In this document: piece by piece, positions 26,590-35,600 of the stretch
How the letters are laid out: every line of letters begins with the position of its first letter
Numbering within the stretch: position 1 is the stretch's first letter
Made by a program: the position numbers and the translations under genes
The notes under the pieces: generated by a model
What the model was told of the DNA's origin: nothing
The model's database searches: none
Seen by the model: the letters and a program-made list of their open reading frames with translations, nothing else
Origin: Planctomycetaceae bacterium
GTDB lineage: Bacteria; Planctomycetota; Planctomycetia; Pirellulales; Pirellulaceae
Assembly (NCBI GenBank): GCA_002724245.1
Contig: PBOG01000270.1
Coordinates: 1-38,897, forward strand
Direction of reading: 5' to 3'
Length of the DNA stretch: 38,897 bases

Positions 26590-26622
26590 CCCTGGCTCAC
26601 TTTCGGAGTGAGTCACAGGGTC
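26588..26622. terminator. Terminator-like hairpin between convergent genes
   Basis: GACCCTG and CTCACT on the left pair with AGTGAG and CAGGGTC on the right around a TTCGG loop, with a small internal bulge. This gives a stem of about 13 bp that starts within the TGA stop of the PQQ-propeller gene and ends 17 bp before the convergent ABC permease stop. There is no long T-tract on either strand. It is best read as a bidirectional terminator or mRNA 3'-end stabiliser. Confidence 0.6.
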
Positions 26623-26638
26623 GCAAATCCCAGCTCAT

Positions 26639-28384
26639 TCAAGCCACATCGCGGTCTTCAAACAAAAGCAACGACAATAAAATCGAGACCACGGTATAGA
26701 TCATGCAGTAGGCAAAAGCCAATCCCAAGTAACTGGCAGGTATGGTCTTGTCAGCCGCGATCGCCGCCTCCGAATTGAGCAACTCCAGATTCGGAAGCAC
26801 GGTAGCAATAAGCTGACCCACAAACCGGACTACTTCAAATCGCCCCAGACTGGACTGCACAATAGTCGGAGTCAGGTGACCCAACACATAAATCGCAAAA
26901 CAAATCACAAAGTTGGCCATCAGTGGCAGCCTTGTGGAAATAGCCACACTGATACCCGTCAGCACAACGGTGGCCAAAAACGCCAAGACCAGACCAGGCA
27001 CGGTACTCGCCATTTCCGTATAGCAGACTTGCCAGGTAGCCACTTCGTCCGGATCTTGCGACGCCTCTCGCGCATCATAAATCGGCTTGTAGGCAACCGC
27101 TGCCATCAAGACCAGTCCCAAGACCACGAACATTAACACCGTGGTCCAGTTAATCCCGACAAACTTGCCGATGATAAAACTTCGGCGACCGATTGGTTTG
27201 GAAAGCACAGTCAGTGCGGTGCGTCCTTCAATTTCGTCAGCAACCGATGAACTGGCCGCCCATACCGCCGAAATAATGGCCATTACCATGATCAGCTTCA
27301 AGCCGGAATCCTTCAGCACCTTGATGTCTTCGCCGAATGTGTGGTAGGGAAAAAAGATAAACGCCACCATGGCAAAAACGCCGAGCGCCAGCATGATCAA
27401 GTACAGTGGCTGGTTCATCTCGGACTTGACGGTGGCCAAAGCCACTGCAGACAGACGCGGCGCCGCGGCGCGCTGGACGAAATACAGGCTGAACAAGACC
27501 ACCACACCAATCGCCGCAATTAAAATTGCACGAACTTCCGGATGCATCGGCTTGGTCGTCATTTTGATCGTCAGAGTCGCCGCTTGTTCCGAGTAGTTGC
27601 GGACATATAAGGTATCAACCGAAACCATGGGGCTATTCACAGACGATCCTGGTAGCCAGATATAGGGTTCATCACGCGAAACATTAATTGCATAGTACCC
27701 CTGCTTTACTTCCGGTGGGGTAAACGACAACACCAACCGCTGGTCGCTCTCCAGTGTCAGTTGCTGCACCTTGTCGATGTGGACAGTAAAAGGCACCTCC
27801 ACCGCTTCCGGCTCCGCCAACTCATCCCCTTCGGTCGGAGCCGGTATTTTCGCGACCACGGGCGTCTGCTGCCCTGCGTAAGGCAAATCGATCAACGATG
27901 CAAGCATATTCCCGGGTTCACGCACCAACAGAACCCCTATGATCCCGACAGTTGCTAGGCAAAGGGCGATTACTGAAATCGGAAACAGTACGCCTTCCCT
28001 TAAAGCGGGAAGCAGGTCACCCATAGCACGACGTGAAACGAGATAAACACTGCTCAGCGCTGTGAACCAGCAAAGACCAGCAATGACCCCCACTTGGGTC
28101 AACAGATCCTGGCCACTACCAGAGAGCAATTCCGAGCCCCAAAGCGACCCTATCGCACCTGCAAAAAACAGCACCGCGAGAATCGCCATCGCCACACGAC
28201 GACGCTGTGGACACTCGGCGAGTCGACCCACTGCCGGCACCCTGGACAAAACAAAACAAACACCGCCCAGGACTGCCAACAACACAATCCCCAGTAAAAC
28301 TCCTGCACCGGTCAACCAGACCGGCATAAACCAGTTGATAAACCGGGGCGGAAGGCTCTCAGCAAATGAGAGAGAGTCGAACAT
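26639..28384 (-). CDS. ABC-2 type transporter permease with large extracytoplasmic domain
   Basis: A 581-residue polytopic membrane protein of the ABC-2 permease type (NosY-like). The hallmark DEIEGRTALTVLSKPIGRRS, followed by FIIGKF, lies in the C-terminal half, before helices such as VLMFVVLGLVLMAAVAY, LVLAFLATVVLTGISVAI and YCMIYTVVSILLSLLLF. Three or four further helices precede a soluble beta-rich insert (about 185-285, QLTLESDQRLVLSFTPPEVKQGYY). Such permeases need an ATP-binding partner, and none is encoded in this window. ATG at 28384 follows AAGGA at good spacing. The next gene upstream on the strand is acylphosphatase, 139 bp away. Substrate unknown. Confidence 0.85.
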   Translation of the reverse strand: MFDSLSFAESLPPRFINWFMPVWLTGAGVLLGIVLLAVLGGVCFVLSRVPAVGRLAECPQRRRVAMAILAVLFFAGAIGSLWGSELLSGSGQDLLTQVGVIAGLCWFTALSSVYLVSRRAMGDLLPALREGVLFPISVIALCLATVGIIGVLLVREPGNMLASLIDLPYAGQQTPVVAKIPAPTEGDELAEPEAVEVPFTVHIDKVQQLTLESDQRLVLSFTPPEVKQGYYAINVSRDEPYIWLPGSSVNSPMVSVDTLYVRNYSEQAATLTIKMTTKPMHPEVRAILIAAIGVVVLFSLYFVQRAAAPRLSAVALATVKSEMNQPLYLIMLALGVFAMVAFIFFPYHTFGEDIKVLKDSGLKLIMVMAIISAVWAASSSVADEIEGRTALTVLSKPIGRRSFIIGKFVGINWTTVLMFVVLGLVLMAAVAYKPIYDAREASQDPDEVATWQVCYTEMASTVPGLVLAFLATVVLTGISVAISTRLPLMANFVICFAIYVLGHLTPTIVQSSLGRFEVVRFVGQLIATVLPNLELLNSEAAIAADKTIPASYLGLAFAYCMIYTVVSILLSLLLFEDRDVA

Positions 28385-28478
28385 TTCCGTCGTCCTTTAG
28401 TCAAGCATTCAGTCGCACAGGTTGAGATCAAACAGACAGCATTAGCACACCACAATGAACACCGCACCGTCCGACATT

Positions 28479-28507
28479 GGCGGTTAACTCTCCGGAGTCA
28501 AACCGCC
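28479..28507 (-). terminator. Stem-loop after acylphosphatase
   Basis: GGCGGTT (28479-28485) pairs with AACCGCC (28501-28507), and inside it ACTC pairs with GAGT around TCCG. It lies 16 bases beyond the acylphosphatase stop on the minus strand. Without a T-tract, it may terminate weakly or protect the 3' end before the ABC permease gene. Confidence 0.45.
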
Positions 28508-28523
28508 CAGGGACAGCATCTAT

Positions 28524-28811
28524 CTAAAATCGAATCTCAAATGAAGAAAATTCCCCGGTCGCCAGACCACGATCGACCTGGATCTCCTGAATGTGGCCTG
28601 ACATCGCATGTTCAATCTTTGCGCGAAAAGTGTCCAAATCCGCTGCAGAGCCTTCCACCACAACTTCGACGCGGCCATCTACGAGATTTCGGACAAACCC
28701 GGTAACCGGTAAATCGTGTGTCAAACGCTGCGTGTTGTAGCGAAACCCTACACCCTGTACGTGGCCAGTAAAGTGAATGTTCCAGCGTTCATTCAGGGAA
28801 GAAGTACTCAC
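28524..28811 (-). CDS. acyP: Acylphosphatase
   Basis: A 95-residue single-domain acylphosphatase, which hydrolyses carboxyl-phosphate bonds such as acetyl phosphate and 1,3-bisphosphoglycerate. The signature GHVQGVGFRYNTQ carries the phosphate-binding loop and catalytic Arg. GFVRNLVDGRVEVVVEG carries the catalytic Asn and the second signature. The length is normal for the family, and the protein is cytoplasmic. A TATACT on the minus strand at 28892-28887 may be its -10 element, about 75 bases upstream, but I found no matching -35. Confidence 0.95.
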   Translation of the reverse strand: MSTSSLNERWNIHFTGHVQGVGFRYNTQRLTHDLPVTGFVRNLVDGRVEVVVEGSAADLDTFRAKIEHAMSGHIQEIQVDRGLATGEFSSFEIRF

Positions 28812-29338
28812 GCCCCAAATCCGTCTGTCAAACGAGCCCTTGCTGTCACGGTTTCCGCGAAAACCGCAGAAAAACCAACGCGGTTGAGTATAGTCGGCGC
28901 GCCCAGCACCAACTAGTTGGCCAGCCCCGCAATAGGAACAGATTCACCGACTTCTCTGGTCTCGAGGTAACAACCGCGCGGAAAGGTACAATCACGACGA
29001 TTACGCAAGAGAAGTGGGCAAATGTCACGTCACACCAGGACGACCAAACAATCTTCCTCAAAAAACCTCCGCGGTATCGTACAACGAGCGGAGCATGACC
29101 GACCGGGATATCCACCACCAAGGCAGGAAGCACGCTGCCGCGATCAACAGCAGAAGCGACCTGCCTCCATCACAACTGATCAGGAAAGCGGCAAAAACTA
29201 TTGGCTGACGGGACAGTTTGTGGATTCCTTTCGGCTGGTGGTCGATCACAATGGTAGCAGCCTCGCAACCAGGTTGTTGCCGCGCAGCGGGGCCCGTATA
29301 ATTCCCCGGGTTGTGTGTATTCTGCGGGAGTCTGGAGT
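28812..29338. other. 527-bp divergent intergenic region
   Basis: Separates acyP (minus) from the PAS-GAF-receiver gene (plus). Reading frames on both strands here have no family resemblance and overlap each other, so I call no gene. It holds the clear plus-strand promoter at 29274-29302 and a possible minus-strand -10 for acyP at 28887-28892. The remaining stretch (about 28920-29270) shows nothing I can interpret. Confidence 0.45.
29274..29302 (+). promoter_or_regulatory. Sigma-70-type promoter of the PAS-GAF-receiver gene
   Basis: TTGTTG (29274-29279), a 17-bp spacer and a perfect TATAAT (29297-29302). The predicted transcription start is near 29309. That leaves a short leader with GGGAG (29326-29330) eight bases before the TTG at 29339, and it argues against the GTG at 29315, which would be nearly leaderless. 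Confidence 0.62.
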
Positions 29339-31063
29339 TTGTCGGACAAGTCCAAGATCCTGTTTCTTTGCGACCGTGGCGATGCCTTTTCCGATCTGCC
29401 ACAGGGGCTCGACCTGACCCACGAAGTGGTCGTCGAGCGTGATCCGTTGAGAGCCATCGCCCGCCTGAATCGTGACCGATTCGCGGGCGTTTTTGTTGCG
29501 CCACAGTTCCGCAGCGAATTAGCCAGGCTTGCCCAGACGCTTCACAAGGAGCGGATTCTGGAGGAAATGCCCGATGGAGTTGTGTTGCTCGACGAAGAGA
29601 ATACGCTCATTTGGGCCAATCAACAATTTCAGCAGTGGCTCGACGGCACGGACCTGCTGGGCACTGACTTCTACTCCGCGCTAGGCCGACCGGAGATCCT
29701 GGGCCCAGACTACTGCCCGTTTCACACAGCGTTAACCAGCGGAAACCCAAGCAGTTCCACGTTGCGTACCTCAGACAACCGCTATTTCCAGGTCCACGCT
29801 GTGGTCGCGCAAGAAAATGAGCAACGGACCCGCCATCTGATCGTCACGGTACGTGACAGTACGGACGAATGGCTCCATCGACAAAAATTAGAAGCAATCC
29901 ACCGTGCGGGAATCGAGATTGCCGACCTCACACCAGAGGAGGTCTTTGGCATGTCGGTGGAAGACCGTATCGAACTGGTCAAGTCAAATATCCTGCACTA
30001 CACACAAGATGTACTTCACTTCGACGTTGTAGAGATCCGCCTGCTCGACCAGAAATCAGGGCAACTCAGTCCGCTCCTCGCATTCGGACTCAACGCGGAA
30101 GCCACCGAACGCGCGCTCTATGCACAACCTCAGGGCAACGGAGTCACTGGCTTCGTTGCGGCAACCGGGAAAAGCTACCTCTGTGAAGATGCCACCGCAG
30201 ACCCGCTCTACCTGGAAGGGTTCAAAGGGGCGAAAAGCTCTTTGACAGTGCCGTTGTCTTGGCACGACCAGGTTATCGGAACATTTAACGTCGAGAGCCC
30301 AGAATCCGGTGCTTTCACTGAAAGCGATTTGCAATTCCTGGAGATCTTTGCGAGGGACGTGGCTGTTTCACTAAACACACTCGAGTTGCTCGCCGCGCAA
30401 AAAGCCAACACGGCGCAAGAAAGTGTTGAAGCCATACATCGCGCCGTGGCGATGCCTGTTGATGAGATCCTCAATGACTCTGTCAATATTATGGAGCAGT
30501 ACATCGGGCACGAGCCGGATGTTGTCGAAAGGCTGAAACGAGTACTGCAAAACGCCCGCGACATCAAACAGATGATCCAGAAGGTCGGGCAGAAAATGAC
30601 GCCGTCGCATGCGGTCCCTGCGTCGGCTCAGCTTGAACAACACACCGTTCTAAGAAACCGACGAGTCCTGGTTGTTGATGCGGACGAAGCTGTTCGAAAT
30701 GATGCTCACGCTCTCCTGGAACGTTATGGCTGCATCGTAGAAACAGCTCACGAAGGTGGCGAAGCAATCTACATGGTCCGCAATAGCGGTGCTGGCTATG
30801 ACGCGATTATTGTGGACGTTTCACTCCCCGACATGGGGGGATTTGAACTGCTCGTCAAACTCAAACAGACGTTAGAAGTCGTCCCACTGATTCTGATGAC
30901 TAGTTTTGGTTATGACCCGGGGCACTCCATCGTCAAGGCGCGACGCGAAGGCCTGCACCCTGAAGCGGTGTTGTACAAGCCGTTTCGACTGGATCAGCTC
31001 GTCAATACGGTTGAGTCGATCATCACCAACACAGCAGAACCGCAGCGGATCGAGGCATCTTGA
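29339..31063 (+). CDS. PAS-GAF-receiver signalling protein with a kinase-like stub
   Basis: A 574-residue cytoplasmic signalling protein. Domain order: a degenerate receiver-like segment (about 5-70, KILFLCDRGDAF); PAS (about 75-175, ILEEMPDGVVLLDEENTLIW); GAF (about 200-352, with IGTFNVESPE and ESDLQFLEIFARDVA); a helical segment with AIHRAVAMPVDEILND (about 364-379) resembling the phospho-accepting H-x-x-x-x-P helix of histidine kinases; and a good C-terminal receiver (VLVVDADE, D493 in IIVDVSLPDMGG, K547 in LYKPFR). There is no HATPase domain. It may therefore be phosphorylated by another kinase and signal by protein contact. The TTG start is chosen for its GGGAG site and promoter spacing. 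Confidence 0.82.
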   Translation: MSDKSKILFLCDRGDAFSDLPQGLDLTHEVVVERDPLRAIARLNRDRFAGVFVAPQFRSELARLAQTLHKERILEEMPDGVVLLDEENTLIWANQQFQQWLDGTDLLGTDFYSALGRPEILGPDYCPFHTALTSGNPSSSTLRTSDNRYFQVHAVVAQENEQRTRHLIVTVRDSTDEWLHRQKLEAIHRAGIEIADLTPEEVFGMSVEDRIELVKSNILHYTQDVLHFDVVEIRLLDQKSGQLSPLLAFGLNAEATERALYAQPQGNGVTGFVAATGKSYLCEDATADPLYLEGFKGAKSSLTVPLSWHDQVIGTFNVESPESGAFTESDLQFLEIFARDVAVSLNTLELLAAQKANTAQESVEAIHRAVAMPVDEILNDSVNIMEQYIGHEPDVVERLKRVLQNARDIKQMIQKVGQKMTPSHAVPASAQLEQHTVLRNRRVLVVDADEAVRNDAHALLERYGCIVETAHEGGEAIYMVRNSGAGYDAIIVDVSLPDMGGFELLVKLKQTLEVVPLILMTSFGYDPGHSIVKARREGLHPEAVLYKPFRLDQLVNTVESIITNTAEPQRIEAS

Positions 31064-31736
31064 TCCTCCGCCCTGTTGACACGGCCAACGAGTCGTCAAA
31101 CGTCCAGAGCGACCCAAACGGCGCCAGTCCCGCCACGGGCGAACACTTGAGTGGGCTGTAGAAGCGGCCACTTCCACCCCACGCATCAGACGTGTTATGT
31201 CCAGTCGCGCTGCGTAGCCTTTCAGCTTCACTGAAGAAAGGGTGTGGAATGTCATGCTCGGAATGGCATCCGGCAACGCGCCAGCATCGTCGACACGACC
31301 AATATTGAAAATAGGCAACCCGGAGAATCGAGGGCAGAGCGGCTTCCTCAGAGAGCAAGGAAACGAACAACATGACCTGGCATTCTCGTCCGACATGGCA
31401 GAGCTCTCTACCGTCGCTTACAACTCGTTCCACGCCGTACAAAAGCTGCTGCGCAACAGCTCCGGAACGCTCGCCCTGGCCGGATCCCTTGATATGGCCA
31501 CCCAAGCATCAACGTTGACAAATGGTTTTGAGTCACACCATCCTGGCGTGGCGCAGGCCACGAATTCCCCGGATCCAGCAGAGTCAACAACCTCGAAACA
31601 GCGGGAGAGCCATGCTTTAACGCCCCCGTTAACTTCAGAATCACTTCTTTTCTGTCGAAAAACCATCTATACTCTGACCTGACGCTACTCCCTGCGGATT
31701 TGGGATTCGACCCACCTACTCACAAGAGGGTCTATC
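31064..31736. other. 673-bp region without a recognisable gene
   Basis: Frames on both strands of up to about 170 codons exist but overlap one another, look compositionally random and match no family I know. I call no gene. Near its end, TTCTTT (31645-31650), a 17-bp spacer and TATACT (31668-31673) could be the promoter of the small exported protein at 31737. The -10 is good and the -35 weak. A decayed gene or a non-coding RNA cannot be excluded. Confidence 0.4.
31645..31673 (+). promoter_or_regulatory. Possible promoter for the 31737 gene
   Basis: TATACT (31668-31673) is a five-of-six -10 match, with TTCTTT 17 bp upstream as a weak -35. The predicted leader of about 57 bases ends in GAGGG, seven bases before the ATG. 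Confidence 0.4.
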
Positions 31737-32363
31737 ATGCGAATTGCCGTGCTACTCGTCTGGCTGATGTTGCCATTGCTGGCGGCGGCCTACCATTACG
31801 GTCCGGGACAGAAGCAACTGCAACTGGACCAGGTCGCGACCTGCCTGACTACCGCGCAAACTCATTCGAGCGAAGGAGACTGGGCGTCCGCGGTCACCGC
31901 CTACAACACGGCGATTGAACTTTTGCCTGCGGGCCTGTCGCAGCAGACAGGGCAACTCCGACTGGAACGCGCCAAAGCGCAAATGCTGGCCAAACAGCTA
32001 CCTGCGGCACACCGCGACCTCAAAGCACTCGTCGATGATTTGCAAGAAGCTACGAATAAAGACAATTCCACCCAGCTGGACAGGCAACAAGCACGGCGGA
32101 AACTTCTTCAGGACGCGCGAGCTGCCTTAGCACATTCGCAGTACTACATGACATGGTTGATGCGACTGGAAGGTCAGCCACGTGAAACCTGGGAACCGGA
32201 AATCGAAAATGCCCGCCAGACGCTGCGACTCCTGCAAAGTCAAGCAGAGCAGACAGGTGATCTGGCTGCCGTAAAGTCCTACCGAGAAGACTTGGAGTCA
32301 ACGATTCGCCTGGCCAGAATGGACCTCAGTGAATTGCAGGGACTTCCTCTGCCCAGCCAGTGA
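31737..32363 (+). CDS. Small exported helical (TPR-like) protein
   Basis: A 208-residue protein of unknown function. The signal peptide is clear (MRIAVLLVWLMLPLLAAAY). The rest is helical with one or more TPR-like units (AQTHSSEGDWASAVTAYNTAIELLPAG, followed by LRLERAKAQMLAKQLPAAHRDLKALVDDL) and a Gln/Arg-rich C-terminal helix with YYMTWLMRLEGQPRETWEPEIENAR. The ATG follows GAGGG at ideal spacing. It ends at a TGA beyond which the same frame continues as a basic Gly/Lys/Arg-rich tail for 40 codons (see 32364-32486). The large membrane-anchored protein at 32675 follows on the same strand, and the two may act together. I recognise no named family. Confidence 0.75.
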   Translation: MRIAVLLVWLMLPLLAAAYHYGPGQKQLQLDQVATCLTTAQTHSSEGDWASAVTAYNTAIELLPAGLSQQTGQLRLERAKAQMLAKQLPAAHRDLKALVDDLQEATNKDNSTQLDRQQARRKLLQDARAALAHSQYYMTWLMRLEGQPRETWEPEIENARQTLRLLQSQAEQTGDLAAVKSYREDLESTIRLARMDLSELQGLPLPSQ

Positions 32364-32486
32364 CAGGGCTGTGCCAGTGGCAAAAGCCGCGGTCGCGGCA
32401 AAGGCAAGTCGAAGAATAAAGGTCAGGGGCCCAAGGATGCACGCGGTGCCAGCTCTGGTCCGCCGCCCGACGGACGCGGATCCTGA
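32364..32486 (+). other. In-frame basic Gly/Lys/Arg tail beyond the TGA of the 31737 gene
   Basis: In the frame of the upstream gene, the 40 codons after its TGA (32361-32363) read as a low-complexity tail with GKSRGRGKGKSKNKGQG near its start and SSGPPPDGRGS at its end, closed by TGA at 32484-32486. This composition resembles the basic disordered C-termini of many planctomycete proteins and is unlike random intergenic sequence. It has no start codon of its own. Possibilities are stop-codon readthrough (the stop is TGA followed by C), a nonsense mutation, or a base error. Confidence 0.5.
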
Positions 32487-32552
32487 ACGCGGCTTTCTCG
32501 CTCTGATTGCAAACGGCGTTCTACGTCTTTGCGCACCCGGTCCTCCGGAACC

Positions 32553-32581
32553 TGGACCTCACGTGCTGCGCAGTTGATAAT
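32553..32581 (+). promoter_or_regulatory. Candidate promoter for the 1289-residue protein gene
   Basis: TGGACC (32553-32558) and GATAAT (32576-32581) are 17 bp apart, matching consensus at four and five positions. The predicted start near 32588 lies just before the stem-loop at 32595. Confidence 0.42.
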
Positions 32582-32594
32582 AGACCTGGTCGAT

Positions 32595-32624
32595 GGTACA
32601 GGGCGTTCCGCAGCCCTGTGTACC
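32595..32624 (+). other. Leader stem-loop upstream of the 1289-residue protein gene
   Basis: GGT and ACAGGGC (32595-32604) pair with GCCCTGT and ACC (32613-32624) around GTTCCGCA, with a two-base bulge, giving about 10 bp. It lies between the candidate promoter and the ATG at 32675 and is not followed by a T-tract. It may influence mRNA stability or translation. Confidence 0.42.
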
Positions 32625-32674
32625 ACACCTGTGCCACTTGCCTTTCCCGGAAACGAAGGGGCCAGACAGATACT

Positions 32675-35600
32675 ATGAGAGCCACCCTCTTTCTCTTCCT
32701 TGGTTTGTTCGCATGCGTCCTGCGAGACCTGCCCGATTGTCAAGCACAACAAAAGGCGGCCGGCACGGCGACTGCGATCAAGGCCGTCCCCTTGAAGGTC
32801 CTGCCCCGAGCGTTACCGGCAGCTCTGAATAAGAATGCCCGCGCCAATTCGGCAGCTGTCAATCGGCCGCCAACAACTGGCACCATCACCTCATCTGCTG
32901 CGGGCACGACTGCGATACCTGTACCTGCCGCAGCAACGACACAACAGCATGTGCTCAAGATTAATCGGCTTAAATTTGACCGCCGCCCGTCGGCTATCCT
33001 GGCAGCCTGGGCAGCAACTGGCAGACCCGCGAGTTCTGAAGTCCCTCCAGAACCTGCACACAGCACGGAACGACCTCCCGGCCCATCGTTGCCCGCCACG
33101 CCCGCCTCTCCCGCTGCCAGTGTTGATCCCTTCGACGAACAACTCCTCGAATTCCAACAACAGGTGACGCTCGGAAAATGGACCGAAGTCAAGGCATTCC
33201 TGGCCAGCCTTCCGGCTGACGAGGCGAAGGCTTTGTACCGCAAGTTGCTGAGTTCTCTACAAATGGCCCCTCCCCGCGCCGCACGCACGGTGCCCGCCGT
33301 CCCACGTCCGCCTGGAACTGCTGTGGCCAGCTTGCCAGCGAACGCTCGGCAATACGCAGAGAAGCACGTCTGCTCCTGCGATGATCTGCTCGCCCTCGCA
33401 GCCTGCGCACCAATCGCTCTGGACGATACTTTGATCGAACTGCTCGGAGGTTTGCTGCGTCATTCCCTCGCTACAGGGAACTCCATGAGCACATTCCTGG
33501 AGCGTTTCCGCCTGGAGACCGCAAAACAGGACCCCGTGGCGACGCTCAATCGCAAGCAAGTAGCACGTGTCCTGTTTGCTGCAAACCGTGGGCTTGACGC
33601 GGGCGAATTTCTACCAAGCCTGGAAGAGTCTGAGACCAGCAACGACCTGGCGGCTTTGAACCTGTTGAGTCAATTTCATCTGGCGCAATACACAAAAGAT
33701 AAAACGACATCGCAACTAGAACTTGCCTGGAGGGCGACACAGGCCGTCCTGGCAAAGGCCGGCCAATCCACGCAATACCGCGAAGAAATGGAAAAGGCGT
33801 TACGACGCGCGGTGGATGTCGCTCCTCAGGTACGCGATGAACTTGGCCAGCAATGGCTGAACAAGAGTTTTACTGGGAATCCTAGTCGTGGCATGGACAT
33901 TCTGGCGTCGATCGGCTCCAGCAGCGCGCAGGCATTACAGCGCAGCTGGAAAGACGCTAACACACGGGTCAAGGGACTGGAATTGCAGACTACCGCTGTG
34001 GAAGCGTTACTTGCCTCTGCACCAGAACTCGCAGATCGCTGGCAGCATTCCTTGACCCTGCTGGCACAAAACTGGCTGCGGGAAGCCGAGATCAGTTACC
34101 AGTTTGATGAATCGACAAGTCGGAAGGGCCAACTCCAACGCGATCAGTTCGGCAATTTCTTCTACCGCAACCAAAAGCAACGCACAACATCACGCATCGC
34201 TTCCATACCAACCGGTGATCTCCTGGAGCTACGCCCCGGAACACACTGGCTGTCCCTGGTCGACGAGGGCCTCCGCGCTAAATTCGCGATGCTCAGTGCC
34301 CAGCTGTTGTTGAAAATCAACGAAGAGGATCAAGCGTTTCCTTACATCGAGCGATTGACTGAATCACACCCGAAACTTGGAAAAGAACTCGTTGATGAAT
34401 TCCTGCGTGTGTGGACGAATAATCACGATCCGAATGCAAACCGCAACAACACGGGGCGCTACATGTTCATGTACGGGTTTGAACGCAAAGCCGAAAGTAT
34501 TCCATTAACCCGATCAAAACAGGAGCGGAACCTGCAAGAGCTCAGTCGACTCGTCGCTCGGCTCAAGACGCTTCCCGTCAAATTGAACGAAGGTTTACTC
34601 GCCACGGCATTCACACGCTGCCACAGCTCTGCAGAGGTCTACCGATTAACCGCCATTGAGAAGGTCTTTGGAAAACTTGGGGATCTAGAACCTGGCACCT
34701 TGGCTGAGCTGGCACAGCAGATGCGAGCCAACTTGATTGGTGTATGGCGACAACCGGCGGTCCAAAAAGCAAAAAAGACTCGCCGCACTCAGCAGGACAT
34801 TGAAGCAGAAGTTTTACGTGGCTACGAAGTCGCGCGAACCGTCGTCGAAAACGCACTGCAGCAACACCCCAACAGCTGGGCGTTATACCTGGCAAGAGCC
34901 TCGCTCGACCATGACGAAAACACCTACCTCAAGGAACTGAAACCCGATTCCAATTTCACCCAGCGTCGCGGCAATGCGTTTTCTGGCTTCTCGGAAGCCG
35001 CCCGACTTTACGCCGCCACCTTGCCAGGGCTTTCCCCGGAAGAAGAAACTTCGAAGGTTTATGAAATCTGGTTCTATGCGAGCCTGGGAGCCTGCGATTT
35101 AAACCAAATCACGGAACGTCAAACGGCTGACTTGAGCCAGGTCAAAAAGATCAAGGAGGCAATCACCTCACTTGATAGCGAGGCCTCCAAACGCCACCTG
35201 GCTTTATTCGCCAATACGCTTTTCACACGCATGAGTGCTGCCAAACCAGCCATCAAATTTCGCTATGTTCGCAATGGCCTGGAAATTGTGGGGCAACACA
35301 AACAAGCGAGTGAAGCCCGCAAGATCTATGACTACTACAACGACCTGGTGACCGAGATCAAATTGGAAGCCAAAATCGACGGCAGTGATATTGTTGGCCA
35401 TTCCGAACCATTTGGTGTCTTTGTTGAATTACGCCATACACGCGAAATCGAACGGGAGTCCGGTGGTTTTGGGCGTTACCTGCAGAATCAACAAAATGGC
35501 AATAGTTTCTACTACAACTACGGTCGGCCACTGGCAAACTACCGCGACAAATTCGAAGAGGGAGTCCGCCAGGCTCTTGAAGAGCACTTTGAAGTCCTGT

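Noticed and set aside
29058-29504. 148-codon minus-strand frame across the start of the PAS-GAF-receiver gene
   Set aside because: It overlaps a well-supported plus-strand gene and its promoter and shows no domain, leader or ribosome site.
31242-31682. 146-codon plus-strand frame before the small exported protein
   Set aside because: Composition looks random, overlapping frames of similar length exist on the other strand, no family resemblance, and it overlaps the likely promoter of the next gene.
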